The notes beneath the pieces are model-generated. The model was not told where the DNA came from. It did no database searches and was given only the letters and a program-made list of their open reading frames with translations. A DNA stretch of 6,854 bases from the NCBI GenBank assembly GCA_020024595.1, contig JAHHTO010000126.1, forward strand, positions 1 to 6,854, read 5' to 3'. Both the position numbers and the translations under genes were made by a program. Shown here piece after piece: positions 1-5,450 of the stretch; position 1 is the stretch's first letter; the number at the start of each line of letters is the position of its first letter. This DNA comes from Schaedlerella sp. GTDB taxonomy: Bacteria; Bacillota; Clostridia; Lachnospirales; Lachnospiraceae.

Positions 1-309
1 ATCTCCGTTTGCAGATATCTGCAGCGGTGCAAGGAAGTCCGGGGAACAATCTGTATTCTTGTGAAGATATTGCCAAACTCCAGGATATCCTGTCGGATCC
101 TCACGGTCTAAATTGATTTCAAAAAGAGGATGATTATCCAGGGAGCACTGTTCTGCGATAGCATAGCAAAATGCTCTTTCCTGTTTTTCGCTAAAAGTTG
201 AAGTTCCATGCGATTTCAAAAAGACCTGAATTCTATTGATAAAGCCTGTTTGCTTTTCCTTTTCATTAAAACCAATGCCAAGCTTTTCTCTGTAATCTAA
301 ATAGTCCAT
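1..309 (-). CDS. Unrecognised protein, N-terminal 103 residues (runs off left edge)
   Basis: The frame is open from an ATG at 309 to the window edge; the 3' end is missing. The start is well supported: AAGGA lies 9 bases upstream of the ATG, inside the last codons of the helicase-nuclease gene, whose stop is only 2 bases away. The two are therefore almost certainly one transcript and translationally coupled. The protein begins MDYLDYREKLGIGFNEKEK, is soluble, rich in charged and aromatic residues, and shows no signal peptide or membrane segment. The first 30 residues look like an N-terminal helical module (FINRIQVFLKSHG), loosely reminiscent of AbiJ-type abortive-infection N-termini; this is an impression, not an assignment. 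No DNA methyltransferase motif (DPPY, FxGxG) appears in the visible part. By position it is a partner or effector of the helicase-nuclease. Existence of the gene is secure; its function is unknown. Confidence 0.85.
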   Translation of the reverse strand, partial: MDYLDYREKLGIGFNEKEKQTGFINRIQVFLKSHGTSTFSEKQERAFCYAIAEQCSLDNHPLFEINLDREDPTGYPGVWQYLHKNTDCSPDFLAPLQISANGD

Positions 310-311
310 TC

Positions 312-3194
312 TCACTCATCCTTAAAAAATTCACTGATTTTTTCATGGGTCATGCGAATTCTTTCGTCTTCCGGGATGCTGTCTTCCAGGTAAAGATAGT
401 CAAAACGCTTATAACCAAATGCATCGTTATTCTGGCGAATAAACTGCCCTTCCATAAAGGTGCGTTTTTCCTGGAAGGTAGGGTCGTTGGCATAAATTCT
501 GCCCTTTGTTTCCACGATGATCGCTTTGTAGATTTTACCGTCTTTCCGTTTCAGAATCAAAAAGTCCGGGGTATACATACCTACATACCGCCACGCTCCG
601 GAAACAGACTGATAGCATTTAATCTTGAACTCCGTCATGGCACGGTCACCGTTGTAATACACCTCTAAGCCCAGTTGCTCTGTCTCGGAAAGTGCCAGCA
701 CCTGATCCAAAAATATCTGCTCAAAGTCACTGTCTGTATGGTAGGGCAGATAATGGAAAGAACGATTTTTCTGGGGATGGGACGAACTTTGCTTAGTCAG
801 GAGGCTGAGCATCTCTGTGTTACCCATTTCTTTTGCCAGTTCCAGCATTTTCTCCATCTTGGCATTGACTTTTAATTTGCCTTTGTCATCCAAAATGATT
901 TTCTCGACCATTTTCTGATCCGGATAAAACTCCGACGGAGAAGAAGTTGTTACCGAGGGCGTAAAGTTCGCAATATTCAACAGGCTCGACTGCTGGGGTA
1001 TCATTTCTTCTTTTGTCTTAAAATCCCGGCGGTCACAAAAGGCCTTACGGATATTAGCCTCGACCTGCCTGCGGTCATATTTGGAACTGTACAGGCAAAC
1101 GCCTTCCCGGGTATAGGTAATGGTGTCAAACAGTTTACGAAGATCCGCTTCGTATGGTTTCAGCTCTGCCATGGTCAGCGTACCAAAACTGCCTTTCACA
1201 ATATCATTGCACCAGGAAGCAAAGGATGCGGGGGTGGTACCATGCTCTCTATCGTCAACTTCAATTTTATCCGGTTTCAAAGTAAAGTCGGTGGTTGTAA
1301 TAATTCCACTTCGTGTTTTGGCTCCATCTGCTGCCATGGGGATTCGCTTCTGAGGGTTTGCAGCCTCAAGCTGCAGAGTTTCATATTTGACCCGAAGCTG
1401 ATAAAAATCAATTTTCGGCAGCTTGAGATACTTGGTTCGATCATATCTTTTCAGCACAACTTGGCTATGATCTGCCTCTTCCAAGTCTTTAAGGGAAATG
1501 TGGTGCATCTGCTTGAGCTGTGCATTCAGTTTTTCGGCATTACTCTTATTCAGGTAGATCAGAGCTGTTTCGGATTTCTGTTTCTCCACCTGGCGCAAAC
1601 AACGGCAGGAGGTCTGCAAGACCATCGTCTTCGGACAGTCTCCCTCCTGGGATAAAATAATACCTGTCAGGCTCCGGCAATCCCATCCCTCTTTTCCAAT
1701 CTGTACCAAAAGTACAATCCGGATATTGGAAACCGGAGTATCCAGTGTATCGAACTGCATCTGACTGTCTGCCGGAGCAACATATTTTTTCTTTGTCTTA
1801 TCTTTACTGGAAGATTCTCTGTAAAATTTCAGAATACAGCTGGGTGCCAGACCATATTCAGAAACAATACCTGATACGATAGGATATACCACTTCTTCCA
1901 ATTTTTCGATGGAACCGCAGTAAATTCCCAGTTTTGCCGTAAGGCCGCCGGCATAAACCGTATCTTTATACCGATCCAGGAAAGTACGGACACCGGCATC
2001 GATAATCCGGCTACTGTCTGCTATATCAGAAATTTTCACTATGGGTCTTTTTAAGAAATTGCCCACGCCTTCGATCAAGGGGTAATAGTAGACGATATTC
2101 GTGATTTCTGCAGTGGAAACAGATAATTTTTCTGTTACAGATATTTTCTCCGCTTTTTCCAGATAGGGGGTACCGGAGAAACCGACTACAGAATTTACCG
2201 TTCGATTGATTGCCCAGCGATTTACAACTGCTCTCAGCTTAATTTCATCATTAACTGCATGATGAACCTCATCAATAAAAATCGACAGGCCAGGAAGTTT
2301 GCCAATCAGATTACGCAATTCATTAGCCTGGCGATCCTTATCATCCTCGCTATCATCCAGGTAACTCATCTGTTTATTATCAATCTTAACTCTGTCCAAG
2401 ATAACTTTCTCAGCATTGGTAACTGCCACCAAGCCGAACAACTCCGATAACGGCTGATGGCTTGCAATTTTCTGTACATTGGGGTTCTTTGTCTTGTTGG
2501 ATTTACTGGCAGTTTTTCCCTGATCCAAAATTTCAAAAGAAATCTGCCGCTTTAATTCAGAGGCTGAAGGCTCCGGAAGTACCCAGGTCGGATCAAATCT
2601 CTGAATTGTTCTTAAGCTGGGAACAACTGATGATTTCAGTCCGGACGGTGCAAACACGATAAAATTATGTGCAAAAGCCGGGTTATTAGGTTCCATTTTG
2701 GCAAAATACAAATCCAGATAAATAAATGCCGCCATCAAGAATGTTTTACCCGCACCCATAGGGAGACTGAACAGATAATCCGTGTACGAGACGCCATAAA
2801 ATGCATCTCGAAAGAACTGGCCATAATCAACGCTGGCAGGATCGCTCTTGATCTGCTTTTCCAATTTAGGAGAAACCTGCTCGCCTTCATCATTGGTCAA
2901 GCAGGCATATTCAAATAAAGCAGCCGCTGCAGGATTCTGAATAAGAAATTCACGCACACTTTTGGAAAGTTCCAATGAATCCAGGTCAAGCGTATTAAAT
3001 TTACCTCGGGAAAACAGCAATACCAGAGGCTGGCAATCGCAGTTAATTTTCAGATACAGATAGGTCTTGATTGCCTCAATTTGCGCATCCCGTAACTGAT
3101 TTCTGCTTACCATATATGATATTAGATCAAGAACGGAGCAATCGGGGGAGGCATACCACTTATCCCTGGCCCGTTCAATCATTTTATAAAACAT
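312..3194 (-). CDS. DEAD/DEAH-type helicase with C-terminal PD-(D/E)XK nuclease, type III restriction Res-like
   Basis: A 960-residue ATP-dependent DNA translocase-nuclease (numbering from the preferred start). Visible motifs in order: Walker A PMGAGKT (145-151), Walker B/DExH box IFIDEVHH (305-312, D308/E309), motif III-like GFSGTP (338-343), motif V-like GKEGWDC (500-506), motif VI-like QTSCRCLR (527-534, Q527/R531/R534). Near the C-terminus is a nuclease core TPDF...IIVETKG, with D877, E895 and K897 as the PD...ExK residues. This order matches type III restriction Res subunits, and the size is close to Res proteins of about 900-1000 residues. All catalytic residues look intact. A longer open frame begins at 3275, but 3194 is preferred: GGGGG lies 7 bases upstream of that ATG, and a consensus promoter sits within the extra 27 codons. 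It is the first gene of an operon with the gene at 1-309. No mod gene is adjacent, so it may be a solitary or non-classical defence helicase-nuclease. Confidence 0.9.
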   Translation of the reverse strand: MFYKMIERARDKWYASPDCSVLDLISYMVSRNQLRDAQIEAIKTYLYLKINCDCQPLVLLFSRGKFNTLDLDSLELSKSVREFLIQNPAAAALFEYACLTNDEGEQVSPKLEKQIKSDPASVDYGQFFRDAFYGVSYTDYLFSLPMGAGKTFLMAAFIYLDLYFAKMEPNNPAFAHNFIVFAPSGLKSSVVPSLRTIQRFDPTWVLPEPSASELKRQISFEILDQGKTASKSNKTKNPNVQKIASHQPLSELFGLVAVTNAEKVILDRVKIDNKQMSYLDDSEDDKDRQANELRNLIGKLPGLSIFIDEVHHAVNDEIKLRAVVNRWAINRTVNSVVGFSGTPYLEKAEKISVTEKLSVSTAEITNIVYYYPLIEGVGNFLKRPIVKISDIADSSRIIDAGVRTFLDRYKDTVYAGGLTAKLGIYCGSIEKLEEVVYPIVSGIVSEYGLAPSCILKFYRESSSKDKTKKKYVAPADSQMQFDTLDTPVSNIRIVLLVQIGKEGWDCRSLTGIILSQEGDCPKTMVLQTSCRCLRQVEKQKSETALIYLNKSNAEKLNAQLKQMHHISLKDLEEADHSQVVLKRYDRTKYLKLPKIDFYQLRVKYETLQLEAANPQKRIPMAADGAKTRSGIITTTDFTLKPDKIEVDDREHGTTPASFASWCNDIVKGSFGTLTMAELKPYEADLRKLFDTITYTREGVCLYSSKYDRRQVEANIRKAFCDRRDFKTKEEMIPQQSSLLNIANFTPSVTTSSPSEFYPDQKMVEKIILDDKGKLKVNAKMEKMLELAKEMGNTEMLSLLTKQSSSHPQKNRSFHYLPYHTDSDFEQIFLDQVLALSETEQLGLEVYYNGDRAMTEFKIKCYQSVSGAWRYVGMYTPDFLILKRKDGKIYKAIIVETKGRIYANDPTFQEKRTFMEGQFIRQNNDAFGYKRFDYLYLEDSIPEDERIRMTHEKISEFFKDE

Positions 3195-3201
3195 CTGCAA
3201 T

Positions 3202-3206
3202 CCCCC
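3202..3206 (-). promoter_or_regulatory. Ribosome binding site deciding the helicase-nuclease start
   Basis: GGGGG (read on the minus strand as GTGGGGGATTGCAG-ATG) lies 7 bases before the ATG at 3194. No purine-rich site precedes the alternative ATG at 3275, where the upstream context reads CATATTCAGACTGTTT. Together with the promoter position this selects 3194 as the start. Confidence 0.7.
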
Positions 3207-3225
3207 ACATTTCGGAATTTGATAT

Positions 3226-3254
3226 ATTATATCATATTGCATGTTTTTAGGCAA
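3226..3254 (-). promoter_or_regulatory. Sigma-A promoter of the helicase-nuclease operon
   Basis: On the minus strand TTGCCT (3249-3254) is followed after exactly 17 bases by a perfect TATAAT (3226-3231), with the TGN extended -10 dinucleotide just upstream of it. Transcription would start near 3219, giving a leader of about 25 bases before the ATG at 3194. The -10 lies in a 13-base AT-rich palindrome (3221-3233, GATATA-T-TATATC), which could be an operator but could equally be a by-product of AT richness. The promoter lies just beyond the terminator of the preceding DUF4268 gene, so the operon is independently expressed. Confidence 0.75.
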
Positions 3255-3322
3255 TAAACAGTCTGAATATGCCAATATTTTTAGCAGATCCTAACCTATT
3301 TTTATGAGTCAGAAATGAAATT

Positions 3323-3370
3323 AAAAAAGTTCAGAGAGTTCCACATAGCAGGAATCTCTCTGAACTTTTC
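3323..3370 (-). terminator. Rho-independent terminator after the DUF4268 gene (possibly bidirectional)
   Basis: GTTCAGAGAG (3329-3338) pairs perfectly with CTCTCTGAAC (3356-3365). The stem is extended by TTCC/GGAA (3339-3342/3351-3354) across one bulged T, closing an 8-base loop ACATAGCA. Read on the minus strand the hairpin is followed by TTTTTT (complement of 3323-3328), directly downstream of the DUF4268 stop codon at 3392. The opposite strand has TTTT after the stem, so it may also work weakly in the other direction. It separates DUF4268 from the helicase-nuclease unit. Confidence 0.85.
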
Positions 3371-3391
3371 ATTAAAAGGATATTGCAGATA

Positions 3392-4333
3392 CTAAATATA
3401 TTTTGAAAATGTATCTCTCATCGGAATAACCAAATCTATGATCTGATTCATAAGCTGCGGGTAATTACTGTGGTCATCAAAATTCAGACCGTCAAGACGA
3501 TAAAGAATTCTACTGGCTTTTTTATTATCCAACCGCTGCCAATTGAAGTTCATTCCGAGTTCTTCTTCGATTTTAGCTCTCTTCGCATATAAGGAATCAA
3601 AAAGATCTTTATTATTGTTGATATAGAGTTCTAAACCAACATAATTTTCTTTATTAACCAGTGTAATACTAATGCCAGCTTCGCTTGTACCGACCGAAAC
3701 ATTATACCAATGATCAGTTGTTGCTTTACGGATATTAAACGGCTTTCCTCTTTCTGCGATGCGATCATTGAATTCCGTCCAGAACATAAGTCTTTCTGAC
3801 TGACTTTTGCTCATCTCTCCGGACTGTACCGGTGCTTTTGAATTTTTAATAAAGTCATTGGGCATCTCCACCACTTCAAATTTCACGGCAGGAAGAGAAT
3901 TTCCAATCTTATAGGCGTGAACCTCCAAAAGGAAAAAATCTACATTGCTGGTTGTGTTGTTGTTCAGCCATTCAATCGCACTTCTATGCTCCTCACGAGC
4001 CTTCGTCACAATCCAAACCACAACACTTGCATCCAACCCGGAAGCATATGTAATAATTTTTCCGAGATGATCATGGTTGGAAGCTTCCAACTGGTTTTCA
4101 ATAACAACCTTAATTCCCGTCGTTTCATCCTTTGCCACAAGGTCACACCGGTAAGAACCAACATATGCTTCCTTGCTTACATCGACAAGGGTTAGCCCAA
4201 GAATATCATTCAATCTTTCAATATTCTCCGGTTCTGCCATCCATTCAGAAAAATCGTACTGCTCATGCTTCCAGATTTTTCTGACATCAATTTCTTTCAA
4301 TTCCCCTAATTCACAAATCTGCTTACATCCCAT
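3392..4333 (-). CDS. DUF4268 domain protein with PD-(D/E)XK-like N-terminal domain
   Basis: A 313-residue cytoplasmic protein. Residues ~10-145 look like a restriction-endonuclease-type fold: GSYRCDLVAKD (D64) followed by VVIENQLE (E79-N-Q81). This is the D...E-x-Q variant of PD-(D/E)XK seen in this family, then a helix-strand continuation (HDHLGKIITYASGLDASVVVWIV). Residues ~183-310 (from RLMFWTEFNDRI) match my recollection of the DUF4268 C-terminal domain. The biochemical role is unproven; these proteins recur in defence and mobile regions and are presumed nucleases or DNA-binding proteins. The gene is monocistronic, with its own promoter upstream and terminator downstream. The start is slightly awkward: the good AGGAG (4348-4352) is 14 bases from this ATG but 6 bases from an out-of-frame ATG at 4341. 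An in-frame TAG at 4355-4357 and no other start codon make 4333 the best choice. Confidence 0.85.
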   Translation of the reverse strand: MGCKQICELGELKEIDVRKIWKHEQYDFSEWMAEPENIERLNDILGLTLVDVSKEAYVGSYRCDLVAKDETTGIKVVIENQLEASNHDHLGKIITYASGLDASVVVWIVTKAREEHRSAIEWLNNNTTSNVDFFLLEVHAYKIGNSLPAVKFEVVEMPNDFIKNSKAPVQSGEMSKSQSERLMFWTEFNDRIAERGKPFNIRKATTDHWYNVSVGTSEAGISITLVNKENYVGLELYINNNKDLFDSLYAKRAKIEEELGMNFNWQRLDNKKASRILYRLDGLNFDDHSNYPQLMNQIIDLVIPMRDTFSKYI

Positions 4334-4375
4334 TTTACCATCTCTAACTCCTAGCTAAATTTAAGCTGTGGTTCT

Positions 4376-4404
4376 ATTATATCGCGATTTATACTGATTT
4401 TCAA
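4376..4404 (-). promoter_or_regulatory. Sigma-A promoter of the DUF4268 gene
   Basis: On the minus strand TTGAAA (4399-4404) and TATAAT (4376-4381) are separated by exactly 17 bases, a near-consensus promoter. The predicted start is near 4369, giving a leader of about 35 bases before the ATG at 4333. An ATCGCGAT palindrome (4381-4388) abuts the -10; whether it is an operator cannot be told from sequence. Confidence 0.75.
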
Positions 4405-4434
4405 CAAACCGTCACCAAGTAATCTTCCACACAT

Positions 4435-4464
4435 TCGTCAAAAAGGTCCCTCCTTTGCTATGAT
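4435..4464 (+). promoter_or_regulatory. Possible tnpV promoter
   Basis: TCGTCA (4435-4440, four of six consensus positions) and TATGAT (4459-4464) are separated by 18 bases. The -10 spans the end of the left arm and the loop of the tnpV hairpin, so the transcript would begin near 4471, exactly at the right arm. The match is moderate, and the call partly rests on how well it fits the hairpin geometry. Confidence 0.45.
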
Positions 4465-4481
4465 GGGAGCAGCAAAGGAGG
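4449..4481 (+). promoter_or_regulatory. Perfect inverted repeat sequestering the tnpV Shine-Dalgarno
   Basis: CCTCCTTTGCT (4449-4459) is the exact reverse complement of AGCAAAGGAGG (4471-4481), with an 11-base loop. The right arm contains the tnpV ribosome binding site AAAGGAGG (4474-4481), 7 bases before its ATG. Any RNA starting upstream of 4449 would fold the site into an 11-bp stem and hide it. RNA starting near 4471 would not. There is no T-run after it, so it is not a terminator. Confidence 0.7.
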
Positions 4482-4488
4482 TTTTATT

Positions 4489-4860
4489 ATGAAATCATTG
4501 TTTGAAGAAATGGGTGGGGCTTACTCGCAGCAGGGAGATTATCTTTTGCCGAATGTGAAACTCCCGCCACAGGAGGAACAGCCCATCGGTATCTGGGGGC
4601 AGCGGTGCAGGGAATATCTCAAGAGCCGCCACAGAGCAAAATACTACAACATGCTCACCAAATGCACGCTGGATGCCCATCTGGCTGACATCAGTGAGGC
4701 AGCCGAAGCCATGGGAGAGCGGCTCACCCGGCAATTCAAAGAGCAGGAAGGCATTACAGAAGCGCTAAAGGCCTCTGATCCGATGGCCTGGGTGAGTGCC
4801 ATGAACAACATTGCCGCCAGAGTCAGAGAAATCATTTACGCCGAACTCATTGACTGTTAG
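4489..4860 (+). CDS. tnpV: TnpV-like transposon-encoded protein
   Basis: A 123-residue protein that I recognise from the clostridial TnpV family, first named in Tn4451-type elements. It begins MKSLFEEMGGAYSQQGDYLL, has the GIWGQR signature (34-39), a basic helix REYLKSRHRAKYY (41-53), and the acidic/hydrophobic tail MNNIAARVREIIYAELI (105-121). The length is normal and the frame intact. The molecular role is not established; it is usually described as an accessory transposition protein. The start is fixed by AAAGGAGG 7 bases upstream. That site is buried in a perfect inverted repeat, suggesting tight translational control. The stop TAG overlaps the AGGAGG of the next gene, so the two are coupled. 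No recombinase or other transposition gene is nearby, so this is probably a leftover of a decayed element. Confidence 0.85.
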   Translation: MKSLFEEMGGAYSQQGDYLLPNVKLPPQEEQPIGIWGQRCREYLKSRHRAKYYNMLTKCTLDAHLADISEAAEAMGERLTRQFKEQEGITEALKASDPMAWVSAMNNIAARVREIIYAELIDC

Positions 4861-4871
4861 GAGGGCGGCAT

Positions 4872-5156
4872 ATGATTCTGGAAGCTCTCTGCAGAGGAAA
4901 TTATTCACCGCCGGATCTGATTACCCCCTCTGATCCCGATTACTGGGAGACAAATCAGCAGGTGGGGCAGATAATGGATTTATTGAAAGCCCAGCTCAGT
5001 GAGCCGCACTACAAGCTTGTGGAGCAGTTGGTGGACACCATTTACAGAGTTCAGTGCTTTGAGTGTGAAGCTTATTATAAGCTGGGTTTTACCACCGGTA
5101 TGGCGCTTGAGCGGGAAGTGCAGGAAGGACTGCAACAGGCAATTTTGTATAAATGA
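4872..5156 (+). CDS. Small DUF6809-like protein, coupled to tnpV
   Basis: A 94-residue soluble protein beginning MILEALCRGNYSPPD, followed by predicted helices (NQQVGQIMDLLKAQLSEPHY; LVEQLVDTIYRVQCFECEAY) and ending KLGFTTGMALEREVQ plus a short tail. The M-x-L-E-x-L-x-x-G-N start and the E-x-x-Y-x-x-G-F-x-x-G-x-x-L end resemble DUF6809 proteins of clostridial mobile elements; function unknown. The AGGAGG (4859-4864) overlaps the tnpV stop codon and is 7 bases from this ATG, so the gene is co-transcribed and translationally coupled. Its TGA stop is followed in the same frame by the IS66 transposase remnant. The recombination junction therefore lies just past its end, and its last few residues may not be native. 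The family assignment is from memory and moderate. Confidence 0.75.
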   Translation: MILEALCRGNYSPPDLITPSDPDYWETNQQVGQIMDLLKAQLSEPHYKLVEQLVDTIYRVQCFECEAYYKLGFTTGMALEREVQEGLQQAILYK

Positions 5157-5366
5157 ATCAGAGAAAGCGGCAGGCATACGCCCGGTGGTGCTGAGGACAG
5201 TGTCGTAATCTTTACCCTGATCCAGACGGCCGTTGAAAATGGCCTGGGTTCTTACCGCTATCTAACCTGGCTGCTGAAGACAGCCAACTGTGCAGATCTC
5301 ATAGATCCGCACATAAACCAGTCCTTACCGCCCTGGAATGCTCCGGCTGAATGCAGAGCAAAATAA
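5157..5366 (+). pseudogene. C-terminal remnant of an IS66-family transposase
   Basis: In the frame continuing past the TGA at 5154-5156, the translation from 5178 reads TPGGAEDSVVIFTLIQTAVE, then NGLGSYRYLTWLLKTAN (5238-5288), and ends LPPWNAPAECRAK before TAA (5364-5366). This is the typical IS66 transposase end (GAE-x-S...I...TA-x-x-NGL-x-x-YxYLxxLL...LPW). Only about 63 of the roughly 500 residues remain. The DDE catalytic core, the start codon and the upstream IS66 accessory genes are absent. Recognisable similarity starts near 5175-5178, which I take as the truncation point. It cannot encode a working transposase. Confidence 0.8.
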
Positions 5367-5369
5367 ACA

Positions 5370-5398
5370 TGACCCGTCACCGCAATGGTGCCGGGTCA
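5370..5398 (+). terminator. Strong hairpin at the IS66 tail
   Basis: TGACCCG (5370-5376) pairs with CGGGTCA (5392-5398), then CACC (5378-5381) with GGTG (5387-5390) after one T-C mismatch, closing a GCAAT loop. It starts 3 bases after the transposase stop codon. Only GTTTC follows, so it is a weak intrinsic terminator at best. It may protect the 3' end or shield the element. Confidence 0.5.
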
Positions 5399-5406
5399 GT
5401 TTCGTA

Positions 5407-5428
5407 CGCTGTCAGGATTTACGCTTAC
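5407..5428 (-). repeat. IS66 right terminal inverted repeat
   Basis: Read inward from 5428 on the minus strand the sequence is GTAAGCGTAAATCCTGACAG followed by CG; the GTAAGCG tip is the hallmark of IS66 ends. The inner limit is arbitrary because the partner left repeat is not in the window. Confidence 0.6.
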
Positions 5429-5430
5429 GT

Positions 5431-5450
5431 TTTTTCATTATCATGAAAAA
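5431..5450. repeat. AT-rich perfect inverted repeat at the RT stop codon
   Basis: TTTTTCAT (5431-5438) and ATGAAAAA (5443-5450) are exact reverse complements around TATC. The stop codon of the RT gene (5441-5443) falls in the centre. The stem is short and AT-rich, and no extended T-run follows on the minus strand, so it is a weak terminator candidate for the RT gene. Confidence 0.4.

Larger units (their letters stand above)
5175..5428 (+). mobile_element. Truncated right end of an IS66-family element
   Basis: The segment comprises the transposase C-terminal remnant, a tail hairpin (5370-5398) and a terminal sequence that reads, on the minus strand from 5428, GTAAGCGTAAATCCTGACAG. IS66-family terminal repeats characteristically begin GTAAGCG. 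No matching left end is seen in the window, and the expected 8-bp target duplicate of GTTTTTTC (5429-5436) was not found to the left. The left part was therefore lost by deletion or recombination. The right boundary is 12 bases from the RT stop codon. Confidence 0.7.

Noticed and set aside
12..23. Perfect palindrome GCAGATATCTGC
   Set aside because: It lies inside the coding frame of the partial left-edge gene. A single 12-base palindrome in a gene is not enough evidence for a site.
3195..3275. N-terminal 27-codon extension of the helicase-nuclease frame
   Set aside because: It contains a full consensus promoter, has no ribosome binding site at its ATG, and the downstream ATG at 3194 is better placed.
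4149..4160. GGTAAGAACC as a possible IS66 left end
   Set aside because: It matches GTAAG only briefly, lacks the following CG and inner repeat sequence, and lies inside the intact DUF4268 gene.
4999..5208. Plus-strand open frame overlapping the DUF6809-like gene
   Set aside because: It is a shifted-frame shadow with no ribosome binding site, and its tail reads the IS66 remnant in the wrong frame.
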